Positions 1 to 10,197 of a stretch of DNA of 64,000 nucleotides are shown one piece after another. Each line of letters starts with the position of its first letter. Positions within the stretch are counted from its first letter, which is position 1. The stretch spans positions 62,001 through 126,000 of the forward strand of contig VXCM01000117.1 of NCBI GenBank assembly GCA_014773175.1, written 5' to 3'. Below the pieces are notes generated by a model, which searched no databases, had not been told where the DNA came from, and worked only from the letters and a program-made list of their open reading frames with translations. The translations under genes and the position numbers were made by a program. Source of the stretch: Lucifuga dentata (taxonomy: Eukaryota; Chordata; Actinopteri; Ophidiiformes; Bythitidae).

Positions 1-1139
1 AACAAGGACTGCACCCTAGAGCATGCTGAGAAAGCCCTCCCCTGCCTGACCTGAGAGAGATCCCAGGCCATTACAGCAAAGTTTATGCTGCGTTCGACTT
101 AAACTCAAAACTCGACTTCCGACTAGGAAAAATTGAAGAAAACACCTTGCTCAGAATTACTACTCAGAAAGCTGGACATGGTTCCTCAACCCCGTGTTCA
201 GCGTTGACATAATTTCAATATGGCTGCTCACACCATAAACAGTAATTTCTCTATTTATAAATAAACACGGAGCATTTTCTTCAAAATCAATCAGCACAGA
301 CACAGTAACAGGTTAAACACAGAACACTGGTAACAGTAACTGATTTGAAAAGGTAAATACTGTATCTCATAAATGTTAAAACATAGCTTCATTTGGTCCA
401 GGCGTCCATGTTGTCTCTGACTTTGTTTAGTTTGAACGTGCGGTGGTAGTAAATGACATAACGCATTAAGGCTTCCCAGTTCCAACGTACAATTAAAACA
501 GCCATTAACTCACCAGTCTGGATCAATATCTGGATCTGGGCTAAACTGTGTCTGTTATAGTCCATCACAGAATATACATGTCTGACTTTTTTCATTAACA
601 CTGTTGTCTTAGTTTTCGAAAAACAGGCAAAATGTCAACAAATGTCCTGTCTTGCAAAGTTAGTGAAATAATGTTTAAAAAAAAAAAGAAAAGAAAAGAA
701 AAGTGCTGTATCTGGATCTGCNTGCAAAGTTAGTGAAATAATGTTTAAAAAAAAAAAGAAAAGAAAAGTGCTGTATCTGGATCTGCTTCAAAATCTAATC
801 AACCCTTCCTTCACCTCTACATCCAAAATTTCATTGAAATTTGCATATTAAAAGCCTTTCGCTAATAATGTCTTATTTGTGAGGTATCCTGCTGACAGAC
901 AAACATGGCTGGAAACAGAATCGTTTTGGTGTAGATCATGAGCAGATGGTTTTGGTTGGTTAAAACTGCAGCATTACTTCTGCTTCTAAAACTCTTTCAA
1001 ACCTCACTACAAACTAAAAGATGCAAACAAGAATCTCTCTGTCAGTCCACAGCGAGGTGTCGTTTAGTGTGTGTTTGGTGTAACAAGCACACGTGCTTCG
1101 TGTGTTTGTGTGTAATAACCTGTCCCTCCTGTCATCCAG
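1..1139 (+). other. vit: vit intron (3' part of last intron)
   Basis: No exon is recognisable here. The stretch precedes the last vitrin exon and ends in a cag acceptor at 1137-1139. It contains an imperfect direct duplication (about 653-721 and 723-786) joined by a single N at 722; the two copies differ by one AAAAG unit, so this is a contig join rather than biology. Short reading frames here have no family resemblance. Confidence 0.6.
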
Positions 1140-1318
1140 GCGTTATTGCTTACTCTATTGGCATCGCCTGGGCAGCTCAGGACGAGCTGGAGTACATTGC
1201 CACAGACCCCGACAAGGAGCACTCCTTCTTCGTGGACGAGTTTGACAACCTCTACAAATTTGTGCCCAAGATCATCCACAACATCTGTCAGGAGTTCAAC
1301 TCGCAGCCCAGAAACTGA
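1140..1318 (+). CDS. vit: Vitrin, last coding exon (end of second VWA domain)
   Basis: The last exon codes for about 58 residues and stops with TGA at 1316-1318. It begins after the acceptor at 1137-1139, with its first two bases completing a Gly codon. The reading contains GVIAYSIGIAWAAQDELE, HSFFVDEFDNL and the terminal EFNSQPRN. These match the C-terminal edge of the second von Willebrand A domain and tail of vitrin, an LCCL/VWA extracellular-matrix protein related to cochlin. The terminal NSQPRN and the neighbouring striatin gene favour vitrin over cochlin. Earlier exons (signal peptide, LCCL, first VWA) lie upstream of the window. The gene converges on strn. Assignment is by remembered family sequence plus synteny. 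Confidence 0.9.
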
Positions 1319-1615
1319 GGGAGGCAGAACGGACAATCAGTGGGAGACAGGAATGGATGGGTGGTGATGGGGGTTTAAAGTTGGCCGTGTTGATGCTAGG
1401 CTGCCTGAGGCCTGCTCCTCTTAGGCTACTACGTTCACATTACAGGCCTAAACGCTAAATCTTATCGTTTTTGTCCTGGCACTTGTTACTGATCTGTATC
1501 TGACACCAGCGTGAACACAGCTTTGTCCTAAAAGCTCACGCATGTGCACATTCAACAAAAAATCATGATATGCATGCACTGGTGAACAATAAAAACATCA
1601 AATCATGAAAAAGGA
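1319..1615 (+). terminator. vit: vit 3'UTR with polyadenylation signal
   Basis: The untranslated tail follows the TGA. A canonical AATAAA lies at 1588-1593, so cleavage is expected about 15-25 bases later. The distal half of the UTR, including the signal, lies inside a MITE-like element (1425-2204), so the gene may use a transposon-supplied poly(A) signal. The exact cleavage site is inferred. Confidence 0.6.
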
Positions 1616-2204
1616 ACCCAGCCCCACTGATTTCACAGTTTATTAAAAAAAAAAAACAAAAAAAAAACTCATTCACAATATCTTCTCCTCCAGCTCAGCT
1701 AGAATGGAAGCTTCATTTATATCTAGTAAATCTGTAATAATCTCCTCATCTCGCCACCGACCCCTGCTGCTGTTGCAGCTGTCCTCCATGTTTATTTTTA
1801 CCAGACTTCCAACACCGAATGACAACAGTGATAAGGTGATATGCATCTGTGCAGAAAACAAAACAAAACACATAGATCTGATTTTTTTCTGAGCATTGTG
1901 AACAAACCAAGACTTTTTTCTTATCACATTTGGGCCGCTTCCATATGCTGCCCTAGCTATGATTCATATCCGATCTGACTGTTCTCACAGCAGTTGCATT
2001 GCCAGAAATTGGATATGAATCAGATCTAGGACCACAAAAGTCTAAATCTGATACAAAAGAAAAAAAAAAAAAAANAAAAAAAAAAAAAAAATCAGGTTTA
2101 TTTTGTTCACACTGCTCAGACAAAATCAAATAAAATCAAATCTGTGTCAGGAGTAGGCAGAAAAGCCAGATTTGGAACATTTCAGCCTGTAATGTGAACG
2201 TAGC
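1425..2204. mobile_element. MITE-like element overlapping vit 3'UTR
   Basis: The left end at 1425-1447 and the right end at 2185-2204 are inverted copies: ACGTTCACATTACAGGC on the left, GCCTGTAATGTGAACGT on the right. They differ mainly by a 3-base insertion. Inside are further opposed motifs such as tcatatccgatctga and ggatatgaatcagatc near 1965-2025. This layout resembles short non-autonomous DNA elements widespread in fish. A poly(A) run with a single N at 2075 interrupts it. No transposase is present. Confidence 0.5.
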
Positions 2205-2260
2205 TTTGGTTTTGTGGGTAATTTCGCTCACTAAAACCCAGCTGGTTTAGTACCTATTCT

Positions 2261-2291
<31 letters not shown>

Positions 2292-2897
2292 NATTTTACA
2301 CAACTAAGCTAACCTAAACATGGGCTGCTGCTGGGGGCAGTCTTAACAGATCAGCGATTGTAAATTTACTCATTCTGTTGTCCAGATGGTGGTGCTGGAT
2401 TGGCTGCGGTGCTCCGTGTTTGAACAGGAAGTGCTGTTGAATTGAGGTTTGTGGGTTTTAAATCTAAAAGTGAATCAGTTTTCAGTCACAAATACAGGCC
2501 GTCTATTGATAACGAGTTTGCATACACACGATGCTCATAACCACACTGACATGCTGTGCTGTGGTCGTTGCCATGGAGATAACAACATATTCCCATTCCT
2601 AATCATGTAATATGATGAGCAAACATAAAGCTACCTTACCAGGATTCGATGCTTGCAGAGAACTGTAGATATTAAGCATGCCTAGCACTTCTTATGGCTT
2701 AGTATAATACATAAACTTCATATAGTGCTTTTGATTCTCTGTAAAGAGGCACAAACGTTTTTGGAATTGGTGAGTTTTGATCTTCCTATAACAGGAGAGA
2801 TTTGATAGTAGGGATATTAAGTTCCTCACAAAGACTGATGCTGATGTTTCTTTGTTGGTATGAATGCTACCTGTTAAATGGAGGTTTTTGTGCAAAG

Positions 2898-2951
2898 AAA
2901 ATCACCTGTTTGGTCCTTTAATTGGTGTTAAAGGACCAAACAGGTGATTTT
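2898..2951. repeat. Perfect 23-bp palindrome at element end
   Basis: The arms at 2898-2920 and 2929-2951 are exact reverse complements around an 8-base loop. The right arm is the left terminus of repeat-family copy A, and the left arm matches the same terminus in inverted orientation. This looks like a terminal remnant of a second element abutting copy A head to head. Confidence 0.75.
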
Positions 2952-3126
2952 TTGCATTTTGAGCCCAATAAATACAACCCGCATACACATTACATTAATA
3001 ATCATTTTCCTAAACATCTGACTATTGGAGCGGTAAATTAGAATTGTTTTTCCTACCTTCATTCTAGCATGCTATAAAAATCAACTTGTCGAGACTTGAA
3101 ACACGTAATCTATCACAGCGAACTCG

Positions 3127-3159
<33 letters not shown>

Positions 3160-3470
3160 GAGAAGTAACTTCATTTCAGTTCCAACATGGAGCTGCACGG
3201 AAGAAAATGTATGTCTCTGCCAGGGAATATAGTCCCAGGAGAAGATGGCTTTTACCTAGAAAAAAAATAACATTCGTGTTAGCAGGTGAAATATTGAATT
3301 TTAAGGTGGCTGTATCACCTGAACATTTGATTTTGAAAGATGACGGGATTTGGCAAAATAACAGGTAAACTAAAATACAGTTTTATGTTTTGGAAAATGG
3401 TTCTCGGTAATGTCTATATAGGTAGCATTTATTGGGCTTAAACATGCAAAACCATAGATATGGTCCTAAA
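2929..3470 (+). mobile_element. TTAA-type repeat family, copy A
   Basis: It starts TTAAAGGACCAAACAGG and ends near tatggtcctaaa, the degraded inverted counterpart. Internal landmarks shared with other copies are agcccaataaatacaac, gggaatatagtccc and tgaacatttgattttgaaag. A poly(T) run sits inside. It has no coding capacity. Confidence 0.75.
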
Positions 3471-5104
3471 GACCGCAAAATCAGCAACGCTGAACAAGAA
3501 AGTGGACTTTGTGTTTCAGGAAAGGAGCTTTGCAGAATGTTTACCACATAACCTTATAATGTGATGACAGATCATCACAGTTCCTCTTATCACTCCTTTC
3601 TTTCTTTAATATTGTGGCTGCTTCAAACATAGCAGGCGTTTCTCCATTTTGTTGAAAGAATATTTATGATTTTTTTTCTTCCAGTTATGTCCTATTTGTA
3701 CATATGCATATTAAAAAGCCTTTCGCTAATAATGTTCAAATAAATGATCGTTTTGTTTTTTTTTTTGTTTTTGTTTTTTTTGCAATTTATAATAAAATAA
3801 AGAAAACGAAGAGAAATCAACATGGCGTCATTCTGTTGGGTCATTTGATTTCTCCAGGTTGCAAATAATCACCATGAGATCCCTGGTGAACATTTTACAG
3901 CAGGTTTTTATTTTGAACATACTTTCATATACAAACCAGTGACTGAGAAAATGGCTCATTTGAAGCTGTACTCTACACGTACAACATCTCGCTCGAGTTG
4001 TATTCGGATAGCTTTCCTCTTCACATAATTGACAGTAAACTATAACTGCAGGTCTGGGTGGTGAGGACAGTGTTGACGATGGTCCTACAGCGCTGCGCTA
4101 ACATCCCGCTAATCATCGCACTACTGCAAATATCTGGACATGATACATACATCAGGCATGTCCACACAACTGAGGGAAAACTACATACAGTACAGGCCAT
4201 TCAATTCAAACAAGAGCAAACTGGCCAAAAATCAATTAGTTATTCCTAAAATGGACATCTAGAAGTTTGAATTGTAAATATACTGTATAACCAAAATGGT
4301 TTACTTGGGAGACAGATACTCGTAATCATTCCTCTGAAGCGTACAATTGCTTGGAAATCTTAACAAACAGGCATTATATTTAATAGTGTGTATATCACTC
4401 TGCCAGCTTTGTTTCGATTCCCACCCCCGCTTATCAAAAAGGAGCACTCAAACTCACGCTGCACAGGAAATTTTAAGACTGAATATATATTTTGTTTATT
4501 ATAAGCATTTGTAATTTTACATCCAATGTAATGTCAAAATGGACAACACTGTGATGACTGGCTCCATTTCTCCACAACGCCCTCCCTTTCCTGTCTCCCC
4601 CCGCCCCAAAAAACAGCTTGTTAAAATAACGTTTGAGACCTTTTCAAAGCAAAGGCACATTTGTCAATAAGTGTTTTAAAAAGGAAAAATAAAGGCAGGC
4701 TGGCAGAGCAGAGACAGTCTGGGAAGCGAAGAAAAGAGAGAGAGGCTTCCGTGACAGATCCAGCGTGCCTTCAGTACCCCGCATGTCTGGAACAACACAA
4801 AAAAAAAAAACAAAAAAAAACCTGCGTAGAGAAAGAGTCCTGACCTGCACGTGTCTGAGAGGAAAGGTTTTGGGCTTAGGAAATTCAGGGTGAGCATGAA
4901 GTCATGGGGGGCAGCCTGAAATGAGTCCACGCTCTTTAACACTTGTCCTGAGCCTCCTAGCTATAGAGGTTGAGTTTGTAGGTGCTGGGGGGAGGGGGGG
5001 CTGCAACCTGTCACACCCAGGCCTGCCTGGATGGTAGATGTGGGAGTGGAGAACCGTGCGTCTGGAGCGTTTCTCCTCCTGACTGGCCTCCCTGTTAACC
5101 ACAG

Positions 5105-5231
5105 CCCGTTCCACGGAGAGTCGAGGCGTGTTTGAGGCTAGCGGCCGCGCAGTCTGCCAGTCCAACGNCCCGTTCCACGGAGAGTCGAGGCGTGTTTGAG
5201 GCTAGCGGCCGCGCAGTCTGCCAGTCCAACG
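5105..5231. repeat. Assembly duplication around single N at 5168
   Basis: Bases 5105-5167 and 5169-5231 are identical 63-mers separated by one N. This is best explained as two contig ends that overlap but were not merged. It affects only the strn 3'UTR. Confidence 0.9.
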
Positions 5232-5245
5232 GGAAACCAGTGGCC

Positions 5246-5266
5246 AGAGAGAGAGAGAGAGAGAGA
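5246..5266. repeat. (GA)n microsatellite
   Basis: A run of about ten GA units lies in the inferred strn 3'UTR. Confidence 0.9.
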
Positions 5267-5391
5267 CAGGGCTTTGTGAGGTGGGACTGGATCCACGCCT
5301 GAAGGTCCTTCTCCTCTTATGTCTCTATTGGTCCCTGATCGTGGGAGGCGGAGTCAGAGAGCGGGGCTGCGGGGAGAGACGCAGCTCCACG

Positions 5392-8300
5392 TCATACAAA
5401 CACCTTAGCAAGAGCGTCTGACCCGGCGCTGGCAATGTAGCATTTAGACGGGTGAAAAGCCACGTCGTGGATCGACTCCTCAAACTTCTTCCTGTGAGCT
5501 GTGAACTCCTGGATGCAGGTTTTACTCTCCAGATTCCACAGGCGGATGGAGCAGTCATGACCTGCAGAAGGTGAGAGGAGTTGATGGTCAAAGAAATACC
5601 AGGGAAACAGCAATTAAAGATTTCAGGCTATTTTGACAACTGAAGTTAGTTTAATTAGTAACTGAGAGTAAGATCAACTTTTTCCACAGAACTTTGTTGT
5701 ACGGGAGCAATCTGCTCCTCGGCCTTGATAATAAGGGGTCAAAGTGAGATTTCACTGAATAATTTTGTTTTAAAACCTAATGGTGATATAAAGTTCTGAG
5801 GATAATGCACAAGTGGATCTAAAGTTTGTAAAACATCACAGATTTATTTGTAGACAACAAACTTCCATCTAGCTATCGATGACCGTAACTAACTACAGAT
5901 GAGACTGTTCCAGCATGTACGAATATAATAACCATGAAAAGTGTTTAAATTTGGTGACATTATCCTTTAAAATGACAGCAGAATATCATTGGACTGTTAA
6001 TGCATTTTTCATCTCTTTCATACACCTGCTGCAGCACCAAAAAAAACACATCGCAATTATCAAAGAAAAACTGAAAACATACAGTAACTCTACATAGGAT
6101 GTTTTATGTTGAGTGATATTTGCATCAAAGGACCATACCAGTGATTTTGCATGTTTGAGCCTAATAAATACTACCTGTATACACATTACTATTTCCAAAA
6201 CATAAACCCATATTTTAGTTTTCCTGTTATTTTGCCAAATCCCCTAACACCCACCTTAAAATTCAGTGTTTCACCTGCTAACTCTGACACATGCTTGCAG
6301 AAAGCACAGCCGTTTTAATTTCTCAGTAAAGGTTGCCTTCTCCTGGGACTATATTCCCTGGCAGAGACAAACAGTCTTTCTTGCAGCTCCTTGTTAAACC
6401 GGTTAAATAAAGTTACATCGACAAGAAACTTAACAGACACAGTTTTCGCTGTGACGGATCACATATCTCAAGTGTGTTTCAAATCTCTATAAGTTGATTT
6501 TAGTGTCACACTGGAATGAACTGAAACCAATGGTAGTTTGGAAGGTAGGAAAAAAATTATAATTTATGACTAAAGTAGTACATTTTGGGAAACAGTTGTC
6601 AGTACCATAATGTGTATGTGTATGCGGATTGTACATATTGAGCTCAAACATGCAAAATCACTGGTATTGTCCTTTGAATTGTTAAGCATGGACTTTCACA
6701 TCAGTGTGCAGATCATCTTGTGTAGGCTACATATCTGTCTAACGTGCATGAGAGGAGACAGCTATGACAGTAATAACATAGATACTCACTGCCTGACATC
6801 AGGTAAAGTCCGTTTGGGTCCACAGCTAAGCTGGTGACAGCGTCCAGGTGGGCCACCATGGAGTGGATCAGCTTCCCACTGTTATTGTCAAAGAACTTGA
6901 TGTGTCTGTCCTCCTGTGCAGTGATGGTGATAGGAAGTGTGGGGTGGCTGAGGACCTTGTTGATATGACAGGGAGCACCTAGTCCAAAAAACAAGCACAT
7001 TAAACGTCACACAGGGAGGGAATGAAGACGAAGCAAACTGACGGTGGATCAGGAGGAATCATGTCTAATCAGACTGTCTCAAAGTGGAAAAGCAGCTTAT
7101 TCAAAGACTTTTTAACCCCATCCTGCACAGAAAAGGCATAGGTTTCAGCAAGCTTAAATGCAAGATATATTTCTACTAATGATCTCCAGAAATATAGTTG
7201 TAGTTTTCAGTATCGCATTCAGTAACATTACAAACAACTGACGCAATGTCTCGACATGCTACCTGTTTACTAGTTTACACAGGAAGACGACTCTGAATAT
7301 GAGGTTTGCTAAATTAAACTGTAAAACTTGGTTGGGTTGTGTGTCGCCACCTCACCTGTGCTCCATAAAGCCAATGTAAACTTTAACACAGCACTGGATA
7401 TGAAAGGATGCTAAGATATTTAGAATCAGATGTAGTGTCTGACAGACTGTAGCCAGCTAATCAAAATAACTCGCTAACTAAGCTAACAAGCTAAGAAAAG
7501 TCATGTGGGTTTGAAGAGGATGTTTCCCAGAGTTGTTGTAGTCGCCTACTGCTGCCACTAGAGGGCGGTAAAGAACCATATTTTACTGATACAGCCATTA
7601 ACTGACTGATGCTATATAAAAATCAAATTAAAGAAGTTATATCTAAATGTTTTATGTAAATTATTATTAGTCTTGAAATCAAACTGAGTTTAGGGTGTAC
7701 CCCGCCTCTTGCCCTATGACCGCTGGGATAGGCTCCAGCCCCCCGGTGACCCTCAACAGGAAAAACAGTTTTAGAAAATGGATGGATGGATGGATGGATA
7801 ATCAGACTAACATACATCATCCAGTAATGATATTACTAGTGATCTGCTGTCATTCTTATCAAAACAGTGAATTAATCTCATTCAGTGCAGCTCATGTCAT
7901 GGACCCACAACTCCAATCGTACCCGGCTCCAAACTGGACTCCAGGCTAAGAACCAGCTGGCGGGTCTCCATGTTGAAGAGGCCAATCTCTCCGCTGGCAA
8001 AAGATGTGACCATGTGGGCCGGTTCACTGCACACCAGGTCTACAGAGGAAGGAACTCCCAGCTCTGGTTTGGAAAAAAAAAACAAAAAAAAACACAATTT
8101 TAAGTTTTGTGATTCTAAAAAAGCAAATGAACACATGATGCAACAGAGAAGTTGGTAACGGCAAGTACTTTTGTTTTCGTTGAATACTGCTAGAGCGGAG
8201 GAGGTGCTGTTAGCATCCCAAAGTCTCACAGTTCCGTCTGCAGAGCAGGAAAGGAGGCGCTGGTGGGCGCTGCTGTACACCAAACCCCACACAGAGTCGG

Positions 8301-10197
8301 TGTGTCCACACAATGCCCCACGCAGCACCGACGGCTCTGTCACAGAACACACAACAAAGCATGTTACCCTAAAAACCCGGTTTAACCATCTGGAGATCTA
8401 AATCTACGATGTGCTACGCTGTTACCATAGGAGTCGTAGGGGTCAACGTTGGCGTTGGGGGTGTTCCAACACTGGATGGTCCCGTCAACCCCTCCGCTGA
8501 AACAATGGTCCCCCGAGCTGCTCATGACCACGCTCAGAACAGCCCCCCTGTNCCCCTCCGCTGAAACAATGGTCCCCCGAGCTGCTCATGACCACGCTCA
8601 GAACAGCCCCCCTGTGAGATGAACAGCGGCAATTGAGTAAAACTTAAAGGAGCATACCAGTGATTTTGCATGTTTGAGCCCAATAAACACAACCTGCATA
8701 CACATTACATTACTGCCAACCAGTTTTGTACTGCTCCAATAGCATGCTTTGCTATTGGAGCAGTACATTTTAGAGTTGTTTTTCCTCCCTCCCAGACTGT
8801 CATTGATTTCACTACATTCAGTATGCTATTAAAATCAATTTCTAGAGACTTTGAAATGTGCTTGAGATAAATAAATCCATCACTGCAAACATGAGGTCGT
8901 TTGTGCATGGAAGAAAAATATATGATTCTATCAGGCAATATATAAGATCCGAGGAGAAGACGGTGTTTAAAGAGAAATTAAAAATAACCAGGCCTTCTAT
9001 ATTCAGACTTGTGATGTAGTAGGTGAAACACTGAATTTTAATGGGTTTATCACCTGAACATTTGATTTAGAAAGGTTAGAGGATTTGGCAAAATAAGAGC
9101 AAAATAAAATCCGGTTTTATGATTTGGAATGGTTGTCAGTAACATTAATGTGTATGAGGTAGTATTTATTGGGCTTAAACATGGAAAATCACTGGTGTGG
9201 TCCTTTAAATTAAACCATATCTAAAGCAGAGCTTGTTTTATTCATGTGTAATGTAATGTAGGTACCTGTGGGCTCTGAAAGTGTAAATCGGTTCCACGTC
9301 TAAAGATGTACTCCTGTAGAGAAAAAAAGTTAATCAAATTTTATGAACAGAGCCAAAAAAGTAGCACGTCGTCATTATGGGTCAGAGGAAACGGTAACGG
9401 TATGAAGTGATAATAGATTAATGTGCCAAAAAGAAATATTTGTTTTATTTTTTCACCTCCTGTTCATTTATGTGTTGAGAGCTGGTGTTTGATTTCTAAT
9501 AAAGTCATTATCAGGGCTGTCTATGATGTTTTACCCCTTAAAAGTTTAATGGTTGCATAATCAAATTATTTGTTTCTATACTGTGTGCAGTATGTCTATA
9601 ACATTCACAACACATAAAAAAATCTAAAATTCTATGACTCCCACATATGATTAGTTGTTCATATCCAACATGTTCCCACTCGGCTCTAAAATGACTTTGG
9701 GGCTGTAGAGCTTAGCAGCATGTAGCAGAATAACAAAGAGTCAAACACACTGCGAGTTGCTCATGTCTAAACATGTCAGGCCCACTTTGCTGCTTCCTTT
9801 AAAAAGTGACATCTCCTTTGCTGCAGTGTTACTGTGTGTGTGTGTGTGTGTGGGGGGGGGGGGNGGGGGGGGGGGAATGAACAAAATTGGGCATTTTGTT
9901 CCATTTGTACAAAGAAAAAAACAACAGAATTGAGATGAATAAGAGACATGTGGATCTGGGCGGCTGTAGCCTTCGGGAACACACATCTGGAGGTGTTCAG
10001 CTCGAGTGAAGATGTGCTTACTTTTTGGCAGGAGCCGTCTTTTGAAGGTTCCACATCTTGAGCGTGTGATCCTCTGAAGCCGTGATCAGGACGGGCTCCA
10101 CGGGGTGGAAGACCAGAGCACGAATCCCATCGAAGTGGCTCCGCAGAGTGAATTTGGGGTTCCATGTTTTCCTCATGGCGTCCTTATTGTTTCCAAT
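5392..10197 (-). CDS. strn: strn exons 11-17: WD40 propeller
   Basis: Exon 11 (10022-10197) starts the propeller: [20 protein letters not shown] then [10 protein letters not shown]. Exons 12-13 give [19 protein letters not shown] and VDGTIQCWN. Exon 14 gives [13 protein letters not shown] and [10 protein letters not shown]. Exon 15 holds a weaker repeat ending in [10 protein letters not shown]. Exon 16 holds DRHIKFFDN and [19 protein letters not shown]. Exon 17 holds [10 protein letters not shown] and the terminal DALAKVFV. Several GH/SH starts and WD-like ends are visible. The propeller binds STRIPAK partners, including MST-type kinase modules in known striatins. Confidence 0.93.

Larger units (their letters stand above)
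2205..3890. other. vit–strn convergent intergenic region
   Basis: No gene is seen. It holds a poly(T) run with an N at 2292, a 23-bp perfect hairpin at 2898-2951, and repeat-family copy A (2929-3470). A 30-base segment near 3705-3736 (gcctttcgctaataatg) also occurs at about 843-871, so it is another small dispersed repeat. Confidence 0.6.
3907..5391 (-). terminator. strn: strn 3'UTR (inferred) with candidate poly(A) signals
   Basis: On the minus strand this follows the striatin stop at 5392-5394. AATAAA signals (TTTATT on plus) occur at 4495-4500 and 3907-3912. No family repeats are seen between them and the stop, in keeping with a UTR of 0.9-1.5 kb. A GA microsatellite (5246-5266) and an assembly duplication (5105-5231) lie in it. 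The true end cannot be decided without transcripts. Confidence 0.5.

Noticed and set aside
938..1139. Extending the vit exon upstream along the open frame
   Set aside because: The frame continues by chance; a pyrimidine-rich acceptor at 1137-1139 and vitrin homology begin the exon at 1140.
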